A program made the position numbers and the translations under genes. Under the pieces are notes generated by a model. The model was not told where the DNA came from. It searched no databases and was given only the letters and a program-made list of their open reading frames with translations. This document shows, piece after piece, positions 1-10,317 of a stretch of 64,000 nt of DNA. The stretch is from the NCBI GenBank assembly GCA_963920525.1, contig OY986437.1, positions 30,113,063-30,177,062 of the forward strand. The letters run 5' to 3'. Origin of the DNA: Dichetophora obliterata (taxonomy: Eukaryota > Arthropoda > Insecta > Diptera > Sciomyzidae). The number at the start of each line of letters is the position of its first letter. Position 1 is the first letter of the stretch.

Positions 1-1440
1 TGAAAAATCAAACAAATATTGAAATGAATCAAACTCAAAAGCATAGGGTCATCAATATTACGGGATATTATATCATAGATGAAAATTAAAGAGGTTATTT
101 TCCTCGTGATTTCGACCGTCTTTAAACCCATCAATAAACATTGCACATGATAAGAGCGATGTCAAATCTTAAGTTAGTGCAATAAAGCATGTACTTTGTA
201 GCGATTTTTTTAACTTTTTCAAGCCTCAACGAATGAATTGTAGCTGAAGGGTTGCAATTAAAGAAGCATATTCTAATCTTGACCTGACTAGAGAACAGTA
301 GAGAGCTTTAAATGTATAGGGATCTTTAAATTCTTGACTATTCCAACGAATAAAGGCAAGCAGGGAAAAAAAATTAAGGCAGCAAGAAGTTTAAGTGCTC
401 CAAAAAGGTAAATTTGGAATCAAAGATGACGCCCAGGTCCCGAATTGTATTTACTCTTTGAAAAGGTATATCGGAAATTGAATAAGAAGTCAAGATAAAA
501 TTACTAGATTTACTAAAAGTTGCATGGTAACATTTACTTATGTTCAGAGGTAACTCATTGCGGATACTCCATACAAAGACATTGTCCAGATCTGCTTGCA
601 GTTAAGCCGAGTCACCACAGGAGTTAATTTTCGCAAAAAATTTAAGATCATCAGCAAAAAGAAGATAATTTGCAAAATGAAAACATTGTGTTATGTCATT
701 AATATAAAGCACAAAAAAACAAAGGGCCTAAAATACTACTCTGAGGGGCACCAGAGGTTGCTGGATAGAAATATGAATGCGTATTATCAATCAAGACAAA
801 ACAAAACTCTTCCATTAAGAAAAGACTTAATCCATTCCAGTAAAATCGAGTGCCAACCCAATTTATTTCGCTTAGCCACGAGAACCTTATGGGAGACTTT
901 ATCAAAAGCTTTTGAAAAATCCGTGTAAAGCGCATCAATTTTAAAAGCCAGATTCAAAAGCAGAGATACAGTAATTAGGAAAGAGGGAAAGATTAGTAAC
1001 AGTGGACTTTCCGGCTACAAACCCATGCTGCTCAGGACAGATACACAGCTTTAAAAGAAAGCAAAGCTTCTGCTTGACAATGGACTCAAAGAGTTTTGAG
1101 ACAATTTTCAATATGGAGACATGGCGATAGTTCCCAACATCATTCTTTTGTCCACTTTTAAAAATTGGACTTATAGCTGCAATCATCCAAGTCTCAATGA
1201 AAGAACCAGATGAAAGTGACTTATTAAAAATAAAACAAAGAGGTTCAGCTAATGCAGATGTACACTGTTTCAGTAAAATAGTACAAAACATTCATTATCA
1301 GACTTAGTTGTGGATTTGAGGAGGGACAATGCATTGCGAACATCCTCAATTGATACTGACATAGAGCCAATATCAACTCTAGACAATGTTTTCCAAAATA
1401 GATTGATCAAACTACGAGACATCATCAACAAAGTTTAAAA
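1..1440 (-). pseudogene. Non-LTR retrotransposon fragment (reverse transcriptase part)
   Basis: Read on the minus strand, this is a decayed reverse transcriptase of a CR1/Jockey-type LINE. Recognisable pieces in order are the SVSIEDVRNALSLLK stretch near 1350, a NYRHVSILKIVSKLFE block near 1120, EQHGFVAGKSTVTNL near 1020, LYTDFSKAFDKVSHK near 910, and the catalytic FADD at about 647-658. A post-RT block (IRDLGVIFDSKF) follows near 440. The pieces lie in different frames, so frameshifts have broken it, and the fragment runs towards the left edge of the window. The endonuclease domain is absent from what can be seen. It lies downstream of torso in the direction of torso transcription and in the same orientation. 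Clade assignment within the LINEs is by motif style only. Confidence 0.8.
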
Positions 1441-2417
1441 TAATCTAAATTATTAAATTTAGAAACTAAACAATTTTTTTTTAATTTAAATTAAAACATT
1501 TCAATGGTTTGAAAAGCAATAACTTACAAAAAAAAATTCAATCAATGAAGTCGTTTATGAATAAACACGATTATATAGTTGCTTTAAGGAACTTCTTATT
1601 AATTTCGAGAGAATCCGGAGCATTCCTTATCAAGCAATGTCTTATTTCTCAAATAATTTTTTACGACATTGCTTAAAAGCGAATGATTAATATAGCTAAA
1701 TAATGATTTTGCTGCCCGGAATATTGGAGTCATTTCTATGTAATTCGAAGGTGGGCAGTTTAACTGCGTATACAGTTTTTTCAGATTGGCTCGTGTTTTC
1801 GAGAAACTTGGTTTTTATTGATTTAAGAATTTTTGCGGTTCCTGCTCACATTAAAAATAATTGAAGCAACTCAAATACAAGAAAGACATGAAGTTGGATG
1901 CACTTCATTAGTCCAAACTCTAAGAAATTTTGTGGCCTCAAACATTGCTAGTGCCTTTTGTAGTTTTCTAGATACGAGCATTTTAAAGAAGAAAAGAACA
2001 CGTTCAACGTTTTTGAAGTGAAACTTAGGCGGTGATTTGATATTTGACTTTTTCGAGTCTTGTCACGGAAAAATATTTTAAGTCTCGTTACGTTTTTGTG
2101 TACGCAAGGAATGATATTTTTGCGTTTTTCTGTCTATGGGGTCCCCCAGAAGGATGGCAGATAGAGAGGTTCAGAAAATATGTTGAGGGGGAAAAATTAA
2201 TAGGACCAGCTTATGCATTTTAACCCCCTAAGTGTAAAATAAGCAGAATTTTTTTTATGCAAATTTTGTATTGCCCTGCTTGTAAAAATTTGTCGGTGAT
2301 GAAATTGTAATGCAGAATTGTAAACGGGAACAAAATCTTGTTTGTGCTCACTTCCTAAACGTGCTCATATTATTTTCTTTTCATTGTTCAAACAACATTT
2401 TGACTTTATTCGTCTGT
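1441..2417. other. AT-rich spacer, no gene seen
   Basis: No coding signal or clean element ends were recognised here. A short G/C-rich patch near 2140-2220 looks like old repeat debris. Confidence 0.4.
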
Positions 2418-2772
2418 TACCACGTTTATCCGACACTTGAAGTCGATTTGAAAGAAATCGATTTGATTGAAACCAATGCATAAACTAAACTTCAAACCGT
2501 CTTGAAAATTTCAAAGCGATTTAATAAAATCAAATTTCAAATCGGTTTTTAAATTTGTAAGTCGCTTCGAAAGTGTGCATAAACAGGAATTTATTTTTAA
2601 ACCGTTCCTAAAATCAGCTGTTTTGTTTCCATTGCTTTAAATTTTCAATACGCTTTCACAATCGCCTTCACTGAAGTCGATTCAGTGCTTGGGTATAAAC
2701 ACACTACATTAAACTGAACTGAGTCAAAACGATGTCGGAGAATGCACTTTAATGTGCCGTATAAACATGGTA
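2418..2772. mobile_element. MITE-like element with imperfect terminal inverted repeats
   Basis: The left end TACCACGTTTATCCGACAC is mirrored at the right end, whose complement reads TACCATGTTTATACGGCAC. The outermost TA may be the target duplication. The interior is AT-rich and non-coding. The size (about 350 bp) and the TA flanks would fit a non-autonomous Tc1/mariner-type element, but no related transposase was seen. Confidence 0.55.
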
Positions 2773-3439
2773 TGTATATCAATATCGTGTTTTCTAGCAG
2801 ATAGTTTTGTGTGAGTGAAGTGTGTTTGTGAAAATTCTGAATCTTTATGTTTAAACCAGAACAAAGTTTTGTGCATAAAATAACTAAGGGTTAATAAATA
2901 TTAATTCTGAAATAATCTATAAAAGGAAGGTCCTTCATTAAATTGCAAAAATTATTGTCAAAACAATTTGTGGCGTCATTTGCTTTTGTTTGCTACTTTT
3001 CGGTTTGTTCTCTTTCGTTTTCGTTGTGTTTTTAGAGAGGATTTTCGTTCAATTTATTTGTGTTCCCTCCAGTTTTGTGCGTCATTTTTTGTTCTCTTCT
3101 ATCTTGTGCATACCTGCTCCCATCGTCGCTTACTGTGTAAGGTAAATGTCATCAGTGTTTAAGCGGCCATGTTCAAACAAATGTAATTAAGAATAGTAAA
3201 CAGACTTCGGAGGCCCCGCAGCTACATTGTATTTAAGAAATAATTGATTACGTCATGTGTCCATTTACCACTGGGGTAGTTTTTTTGAGATGCTCTCTCT
3301 CTCTCTATTTTTCTCTGTCTCTTTCACAAAAATAGCTCTTATTCTCAAATATAGGAAGGATCACTTCTGTACTGTATTTTTTTTTAATTAAATACACGGT
3401 GGAAAATGAAGTCATCACTTTTTATTTGTTCACAAACTA
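2773..3439. other. Spacer with a short CT microsatellite
   Basis: A short CT run lies at about 3293-3310. Nothing else was recognised. Confidence 0.4.
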
Positions 3440-4729
3440 CGGGTCCGCCATTTAACGTTTTTTTTTAACTAGTGCTTATTTCGTGAATGGTAACACTTAG
3501 CTCATGTCTGATTCGACAGATAATAAGTTTTATTCTTCCGCTGAACGAATATGGTTGTGTATACGCTTGAACAACGCTGGGAAATATTGCGACATTACTT
3601 TGAAAATCATGGTAATGTTGCAGAATGTGTGCCAAAATTGCGTACGGATTTTGGAAGAAGAGAAGCACCGTCAGCTCCGTATGTTTGTTATCTTGTGAAA
3701 AAAGTGAAAGAAACTGGCATCCCCATCGATAAACCAAAGCGTGAAAAGCCAAAAGCAGTGCGTACAGCCGAGAATATTACTGCTGTGGCAGAAAGTGTGC
3801 GTGAAGCGCCATCAACATCAATTCACCGTCGTTCTCAACAATTGAACATTTCGGAGACATCATTGAGACGAACTTTGCATAAAGACCTAAACGTGGTATG
3901 ACGCCATACAGAGTCCAATTGGTTCAGGAGTTGAAACTAATTGACCATCTAATGCGTTTTCGCTTCGCTAAGTGGGACTGCGATCGACTTATAGAAGATG
4001 CCGATTTTGCAAAAAAAATCATCTTTTCAGATGAAGCTCATTTTGATCTTGGCGGGTATGTAAACAAGCAAAATTGTCGCATTTGAGGCACAGAAAACCC
4101 GCACGCATACATTGAAAAGCCGCTGCACCCAAATCAAGTCACTGTTTGGTGCGGATTTTGATAATCGGGCCATTTTTCTTCGAAAATGAGCAAGAAGTGG
4201 CCGTTACAGTCAATGGCGATCGTTATTGGGCCATGTTGAACGAATTTTTGTTCACAAAAATTGAAGAGGAGGATATTGGCAACATTTGGTTTCAACAGAA
4301 CGGCGCTACGTGCCACACAGCCGAAGCTACACTCGATGTTTTGCGCCCTGTTTTTGAAGATCGTATTATCAGCCGCAGAGCTGATGTCGTTTGGCCACCT
4401 CGGAGCTGCGATTTGACACCGTTGGACTATTATTTGTGGGGTGCCCTCAAAGATAAGTTTTACGCCGACAAGCCAGAGACAATAGCTTTAAAGGACAATA
4501 TTCGTGAAGCCATTGGTGAAATACAGCTGCACACAATCGATAATGTGCTTAAAAATTGGACTGATCGTGTAGGCTACTGCATGGCCAGCCGAGGCAGCCA
4601 TTTGAATGAAATTATTTTCCATTATTAACCGGAAGGATTGTACTTTCAAATAAAAAAAGAAATTTGAAAAAATATCCAGTAGTTTTTTTTATAGAATTTT
4701 CAAAAAAAAAAGTTATTTGGCGGACCCTG
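3440..4729 (+). mobile_element. IS630/Tc1/mariner-superfamily DNA transposon, 1290 bp, inactive
   Basis: The element is bounded by TA dinucleotides at 3438-3439 and 4730-4731. The left end CGGGTCCGCCATTTAACG matches the complement of the right end (CAGGGTCCGCCAAATAAC) apart from a one-base length difference and two mismatches. The length is normal for this superfamily, so the element is full length, and its only gene is the broken transposase inside. Confidence 0.85.
3551..4628 (+). pseudogene. Transposase of the 3440-4729 element, broken
   Basis: The reading starts at MVVYTLEQRWEIL, an N-terminal helix-turn-helix typical of IS630/Tc1/mariner transposases. The first catalytic aspartate is in FSDEAHF (about 4030). 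The second is replaced: the motif reads FQQNGATCHTA, with Asn where the family has Asp. The third is in PRSCDLTPLDYYLWG near 4410. By my count 36 residues separate positions two and three, closer to the DD37D (maT-like) group than to DD34D mariners. Lesions are a frameshift near 3893-3900, a TGA at about 4084 where a Trp is expected, a second frameshift near 4155, and the lost catalytic residue. It cannot make active transposase. Confidence 0.9.
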
Positions 4730-4744
4730 TATATATTCTAAAGT

Positions 4745-6262
4745 ATATATACTCCTTAACAGGAGTATTTTCATCTTTGTTGGAAAGTGGCAAATGTCCA
4801 GCCGGTACCTAAAAAGGGTGATGCCACGAACCCTGCAAACTACCGACCCATTGCGATATGCTCTACGCTTTCCAAAGTTATGGAAAGCATAATAAACTTT
4901 AATATCATGAACTATCTGGAGCTCAACCAACTGCTTAGTGATCGTCAATATGGTTTCCGTAGGGCTGGCTCTACTGGTGATCTTATGGCGTTCTTAACTG
5001 AAGAATGGAACCAATGCGTTCAATTTTTCGGCGAGAGCAGGGTTGTTGCTCTTGGTATTTCAAAAGCATTTGACCGAGTGTGGCATAAAGCGATCGTGTC
5101 AAAACTTGGTGCATATGGTTTTGGTGGTAGTTTTGATCGATGGATCACGTGTTTCCTCAAAGACAGAACGATTCGGGTCGTAGTTGACGGTATTTCGTCC
5201 GAGAAGCACGCCATCAACGCAGGAGTACTACAGGGTTCAGTCCTATCGCCAACCTTGTTTCTGGTTTTTATCAACGACCTTCTGTCGTTGACGCATAACC
5301 CAATACATTCGTTTGCGGACGACAGCAGCATTTGTCATTGATATTCATTCAAAAAACGCCCAAGCTCTATGGAGATTGAGAGAAAAAGGCAAACTATGAA
5401 TGACACTCTCCTAAATGATCTACAAAAAATCTCCGAGTGGGGTCTTGCTAATAGAGTAGAGTTCAATGCAAGCAAGACCCAGTGCTGCCTGTTAACCCAC
5501 AAGCGGATGGATTGCCCATTAGCTCCCCTCTATATGAATGGTGTGGATCTTGTGGAATCAGCCGCTCTTGACGTTCTGGGCATATCGATCCAATGTGATC
5601 TTCGTTGGAATGATCATATTTTCGATGTGTCGAAAGAAGCGGCCAAGTGCCTAGGTTTTTTAAAACGGTACAAAAAATATTTCACTTCAGCTGATCTTCG
5701 CATGATCTACACCTCATATGTTAGGACGAAAAATGGAGTACAATTCGCACAATTGGGCAGGGGCTTCAAGATCTTATTTGGAGCTTCTGGATCGAATTCA
5801 ACGTCGTGCGATATATTTGATAGGGGATGAAAGTATTTCATCCACTCTCAACTCTCTTGGGCATCGACGCAATGTTGGTTGCCTAAGCCTTCTGTACAGG
5901 TACTACCATGGGAAGTGTTCAAGGGAGATACATGGCCTGACTCCACCAGCTCGTGTGTTTCCCAGGTCCACTCGGGCAGCTGTTCAAGCCCACCCCTTTA
6001 CCATTGCCTCGATGTCCAACAGAACCTCGCATTACCGAAAGAATTCGTTATTTAGTCGCACGGTAAGGTTGTGGTATAGTCTCCTTGCGAGCGTATTTCC
6101 CGGCAGTTTTGAGCTGTGCAAATTTAAAACAAATCTTCACCGATACTACTCCATCTATCCACCCTCCAACTAACTATTACCTATCTTTCGAATCAACACA
6201 ATGCTTATGCATTATAGGGGGCATCCCCTGAGCGTTGGTTCAGTCTAAAAAAAAAAAAAAAG
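4745..6262 (+). pseudogene. 5'-truncated non-LTR retrotransposon, RT domain with poly-A tail
   Basis: The remnant begins inside the reverse transcriptase (VANVQPVPKKGD near 4785, NYRPIAICSTLSKVMES) and keeps the catalytic motifs, with LGISKAFDRVWHKA near 5055 and FADDSS near 5315. The reading is stopped by a TGA at 5339-5341, resumes in the same frame at EIERKRQTMNDTLL, and shifts frame near 5720 before the C-terminal HRRNVGCLSLLYRYY block. The coding part ends at about 6173 and a poly-A run follows at 6247-6261. The family resembles Jockey/BS-like RTs common in flies. The endonuclease and ORF1 are missing, as expected of 5' truncation on insertion. It starts only about 15 bp after the neighbouring transposon. 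Confidence 0.85.
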
Positions 6263-6295
6263 TGGAAGACACTTCAATTGGAAGTTGGATGCATA

Positions 6296-6510
6296 CATGG
6301 TAGAATTAGAGAAGGTATATGCATTTTGGAGAGGGAGACTGCCGCAACTGTCAAAACGAAGTTGACAGCTCATACAAAATCTGAAAACGATGAGAATGCG
6401 ATAAGAAAGCGAAAATAGGCAAGAATAGCAAAATGCTTGAGTTTGACAATTCTGGCTATGAGAAAGAGAGCACAGTCTGAAATGCATATACCTTCTCTAA
6501 TTCTGCCATG
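6296..6510. mobile_element. hAT-type MITE, 215 bp, with 8-bp target duplication
   Basis: The ends are inverted repeats of about 30 bp (left CATGGTAGAATTAGAGAAGG; the complement of the right end starts CATGGCAGAATTAGAGAAGG). The identical octamer GATGCATA flanks both sides at 6288-6295 and 6511-6518. An 8-bp duplication is the hAT signature. No coding capacity. Confidence 0.85.
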
Positions 6511-6745
6511 GATGCATATTTTTGTGTGTATGTGTTCAGCATAATTTCGTTGCAATCGTTTTAATAACAGTTAAGCAAACAGTTATGTTTTTTTAAGAGC
6601 AACAATTATTTTATGCACGCTGTTTGACTTCATTGAAATAATTTCAATCTACTTAATAAAATTGACGAAGGTGGTCACTGAATATTGCTCAAGTTTGTGC
6701 GTGCAAATAGTAATAGTTAGTGAAAATAAGTGAAGATTAATAAAA

Positions 6746-6888
6746 ATGGAAAATATTCAATACATTAATGAATTTGGCCAAGTTCTGAACTTGGACACAA
6801 TACTTGTCAACAGTGTGGATGTAGATACAAATTTGGAAGAAGACGATGAGAAATTTGCTAGTCTGCTTAAAGATTTTGAGTTGGAAAG
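6746..6888 (+). CDS. Possible first coding exon of an unknown small gene
   Basis: An ATG in the good context AAAATGG opens a 47-codon acidic reading (it starts MENIQYINEFGQVLNLD and ends near LKDFELE). It finishes at a plausible donor, GAAAG then GTAAAA at 6889; without splicing the next codons are Arg and stop. Codon use looks protein-like and unlike the AT-rich surroundings, and it lies about 235 bp right of the small hAT element. I do not recognise the protein. No acceptor or second exon could be fixed to the right, and it could equally be a relic of a transposon gene. Confidence 0.35.
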
Positions 6889-7459
6889 GTAAAAACAAAA
6901 TTAATAATGGTAAAACTTATGTGAGAAATTTTTACATTTTTAAAATCATAATTCTCTTATATAAATGTAATATACTGAATTGTCATCTAATTTTTTAAAA
7001 AATTTACCACATTTATTCTAATATTCTTATAAAAGAACATTTCTATAAAAACTAATTTTGTTTTATTCATTTGATTTTGTTTCACGGGCCCTGTAACCAT
7101 TCAATATCAAAAGTGCTAAGTATTTAATTTAAAGTGAAAATTACTTTGATTCATTAATGCAAGGACGTGCAATCAAAGTAGAAAATACCTTACTTCAAAG
7201 TTATAATGCATTTAAAATAACTACGTTAGTATTCCAATTGAATATGCTTCCTCTTTGAATTAAATCTGAATCTACGTTAAGTTAAAGTAGAATACTTATA
7301 ATTTTTAGGTGTATAACACTTTAGTTTCAAGTGGAAACAGCATAAAACTGAATATATGTGTTTCCACTTTGAATTGAATATTTTCGTGTTTGGTTCCGAA
7401 AAAAATCATTCCGAAAAATATTTGAATTGAAGTGGTTACCTTTGCTTTCACGTTGTTTT
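6889..7459. other. AT-rich spacer
   Basis: No gene seen. Many near-repeats of AAGTGGAAAC/TTCCACTT type occur between 7290 and 7430, which suggests an old degenerate element. Confidence 0.35.
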
Positions 7460-7576
7460 TTAGCTCAGTGTATGACTGTTGACTCTGGCAGCTATATAAG
7501 CAATTTTCGTACCAACTTCATGTAATTTTCTTATCAATCCACGCTCTTCCTCCGATAAATGTGTTCCACGAGGCAT
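7460..7576 (-). pseudogene. N-terminal fragment of a Tc1-like transposase
   Basis: On the minus strand an ATG at 7576 opens MPRGTHLSEEERGLIRKL followed by HEVGTKIAYIAARVN and a stop at 7460-7462 (38 residues). MPRGxxLSxEExG with a following helix-turn-helix is the classic start of Tc1-family transposases. Nothing of the catalytic domain follows, so it is a stub. Terminal repeats belonging to it were not found. Confidence 0.7.
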
Positions 7577-7845
7577 TCTAACCTAAAAATCGCATTTGGT
7601 GCAGATGTTATATATTGCATTTGTACACAATACTTTTACTGAAGAGTTCCTAATTAAAAAATAATTACTGCTTCAATTCACTTCACTTGCTTAAACTGCA
7701 GTGCATATTACTCTATGTTTGCACAAATACTTATTTCCTAAGCAAGTCACAGAATATTACTATTATTTATTTACACAAAATAATATAACAGTAGTTAGAA
7801 AGAATTTTGCATAAGTCAAATAACAGAAAACCATTGCAAACCTAA

Positions 7846-8265
7846 CAGTGCACCCTAAACAAGTGCGCGTTGCGCTGCGTACCCAAACGCCACGCAATTT
7901 TATTTTACGCTTAACCTAAACAAGTGCGCTGCGGAAAGAACTGCTGCTCTCGAACCAGCTCAGTCTGATGGTTTAAAAATCTTAAAGAAACTTTTAGAAT
8001 TGTGTAAAAATCTATTAATATAGCAAATACTTCCATTTGCAATTGAGATTAATTAATTAAAAGCAGCTAATTGCTCTTTGTTCTAATACTTTGGCTTTAT
8101 GCAGCCAACTTCACATCCGAACGCACTGTCAAAATTGGAAATTCGATTCATGTTGCGGTGTCGATTCATTCCGGTGCGTGTTTCGGGAGGCTTCATACAA
8201 AATGTATGGGCATGAGCCGATTTTGACAGTTAAACCACGCACGCGCACTTGTTTAGGGTGGACTG
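7846..8265. mobile_element. MITE, 420 bp, TAA target duplication (PIF/Harbinger type)
   Basis: The left end CAGTGCACCCTAAACAAGTG is repeated in inverted orientation at the right end (CACTTGTTTAGGGTGGACTG). TAA flanks both ends (7843-7845 and 8266-8268). The 3-bp TAA duplication and the size fit PIF/Harbinger MITEs. A 61-codon reading inside it is fortuitous. Confidence 0.8.
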
Positions 8266-8268
8266 TAA

Positions 8269-8599
8269 GACAATAAAACCTGTTAAAAAAGAAAAAAGAT
8301 TGCTACACGCAGAGAAAAAACATAGTTGCAACAACCATGTTTTAAGAGGATCATAGTATGATTCGGATTATGATTGTTGCTAACATGTTCTAAAACATAT
8401 ATATTCTTTGATCATGATAAAATGATGACAAGAACTATATTTAGAAAAGGAACTTTTTTGTAGGAACCAAAATATTACTGAAACAGCCATTATTCTCTTA
8501 GTGGGTCGAAACTACAATGATTGCAACAACTATGTTATGAATTTATTTTAAGAATCCAGAAAATTATTGAAACAATAATGCACTCCAATTTTCTATTTA
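8269..8599. other. Spacer resembling an old dispersed repeat
   Basis: The stretch beginning near 8306 has several short inverted CAACAACCATGTT/AACATGGTTG-like words and no coding signal. No element ends could be fixed. Confidence 0.3.
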
Positions 8600-8768
8600 A
8601 TTAAAATATTTCTAGATGTTTGCCATTGTCTGGGCTGAACAGAAATATTAATTCAATTGGAAAATGTTTTTGATAAAATTTTCTGTCCGAGCTGGGATTT
8701 GAACCGCGGCTTTTTCGCTTACAAGCCACGGACACTACCAGTAGGCCACAGCCGCTACTACCGCTCGC
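8600..8768 (-). mobile_element. tRNA-derived SINE, copy 1
   Basis: On the minus strand the head has an RNA polymerase III A box (TGGCCTACTGGTAGTG) and B box (GGTTCAAATCC), followed by a body with ATTTCTGTTC and AGACAATGGCAAAC words. The same body recurs at 14680-14965 and 28254-29236, so this is a SINE family and not a functional tRNA gene: the anticodon stem does not fold into a convincing tRNA. Confidence 0.75.
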
Positions 8769-9015
8769 CTGACTAATGTCATTCATAAACATGATACATT
8801 AAGTGTATTGTCACAAAAATAGCAATATGTGTGATATACAAAATATGGTCAGAATTGCGAAATATATTTACGGTAAACAGAAACATGTTTGCTACAGTTA
8901 AAGTCGAAAATGTCACTTTTCTGCGTGCTGTTTTTAGGATAAGGCGATTTAAAACAAAATACAATAATTGAACAGTTGACAAACGAAACGGCACATAGCC
9001 AGGAATCGATAAAAC

Positions 9016-9069
9016 TTATTGTGTCTGAATGAAGTGAAAGGTTTCCTGCAAACCATTCAGACACAATAA
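9016..9069. repeat. Perfect 16-bp hairpin
   Basis: TTATTGTGTCTGAATG at 9016-9031 is exactly inverted at 9054-9069, with a 22-nt loop. The flanks add partial pairing (AATCGA and TCGATT). Function unknown; it may be the core of a small foldback element. Confidence 0.7.
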
Positions 9070-9234
9070 AATCTTTCGATTTTTGGTTATGCTCTGCTTC
9101 GTTTGCAGCTTGCGGCTTTCGAAACAGCATTGAAAAACCTCCGAAGCAAGTAACGAATGATATTCAAAAGCTTATCTTATTATCTTATATTATATGTTCA
9201 ATATCTTATTTTATCTTATTATCTTATATGATAT

Positions 9235-9460
9235 AATATATCTAAATATAATATACGAATTGCACTGTAAAATGTACTAATAAATAGCAAGAGCATTAGT
9301 AAATATTACAATAGTAATCGTACAATAAACGCAATTGCACTGTACAATGTACGAATACGTATTAGGAGCATTCGTAAGTGTTACAAATGTATTCGTACAA
9401 TACACGAACTGTCCTGTACAATGTACGAATGAATAACAAGAGCATTAGCAAAGATTATAT
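9235..9460. repeat. TACGAAT-rich dispersed repeat, copy 1
   Basis: Words such as ATTCGTACAAT and GTACAATGTACGAAT repeat several times in both orientations. A stretch of about 100 bp (from about 9325) matches 14128-14222 almost base for base, so this is a dispersed element. Confidence 0.65.
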
Positions 9461-9787
9461 AGTATAAAGATGTGCCACGTAGAACATTAAAAAGTAGCAA
9501 ATATTTTTCAGATCAATACGTAAGCTTTTGTGAGCGCGATGAAAAAGCTTTCTTGAGAGAAAAGTTTTCAATCCTTGCATGCACATTCTCTATGCAATGC
9601 TTTTTTACTCTTCACTCCACGATGCTTCATTGCATAGATCACCACTGCATGGTTTCTCATAGCTAGCGAGAGTCGTGAAATTCAATGTTGTATTTGTTTT
9701 TTCCGTTGTTGTTGTTGGAACCAAGCAGTTGTGATCTCTGCTTGACAGCAACAAATGTTTTGTTTGTTTGCATTATTTTCATAATAG

Positions 9788-10208
9788 GGGTATTCACGGG
9801 TGGTTGCGAATTGCAAGAGTGTGAAAATGCAAGATAATTTGCGCACTAACGCGTGAATATCAAAATTGCAACTTAATTATGCAATAAAATTAAATATCGA
9901 ATGAACAGTAAATATATTGCCACCTTATTTCAAAATCATAAAAAGTTATTAAAATGTACGTACAAACTTAACCTTTTTAAAGTTCTACCCAGGTGGTTCA
10001 AAACGTTCACGTTCAAAAACAACTAAAACATGAATCATCTGTTTAGCATTACTGCTTGTGCGTTCTCGCAATTGGTTTGAGCAGTGCGTAATTCCAGAAG
10101 AGTTGCAAAATTGCTTCCAATGTGTTTGTTGTTGGAATGATGCGAAAGTTCGCAATCATGCATTTTCGCATCGTCGCAACTGCGTTTCGCATCAACCCGT
10201 GAATACCC
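9788..10208. mobile_element. MITE, about 420 bp, with GGGTATTCACGGGT ends
   Basis: The left end GGGTATTCACGGGTGGTTGC is inverted at the right end (complement GGGTATTCACGGGTTGATGC). The interior has many GCGAA/TTCGC words. The target duplication is too short or decayed to define. Non-coding. Confidence 0.7.
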
Positions 10209-10317
10209 ATAATGATTTCCTTATTTTGTGCAAAGCAGATTTTTCTTATTCACTGCTTGCTATTAATATTGACTATTTTTGATTGACTATCAGCCAGAGC
10301 AGTAAAATCTGCATATA

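Noticed and set aside
596..928. Plus-strand 110-codon reading
   Set aside because: It is the antisense of the LINE reverse transcriptase on the minus strand.
8680..8768. A functional tRNA gene
   Set aside because: A and B boxes are present but the anticodon arm is poor and the attached body recurs in two other places, so it is a SINE head.
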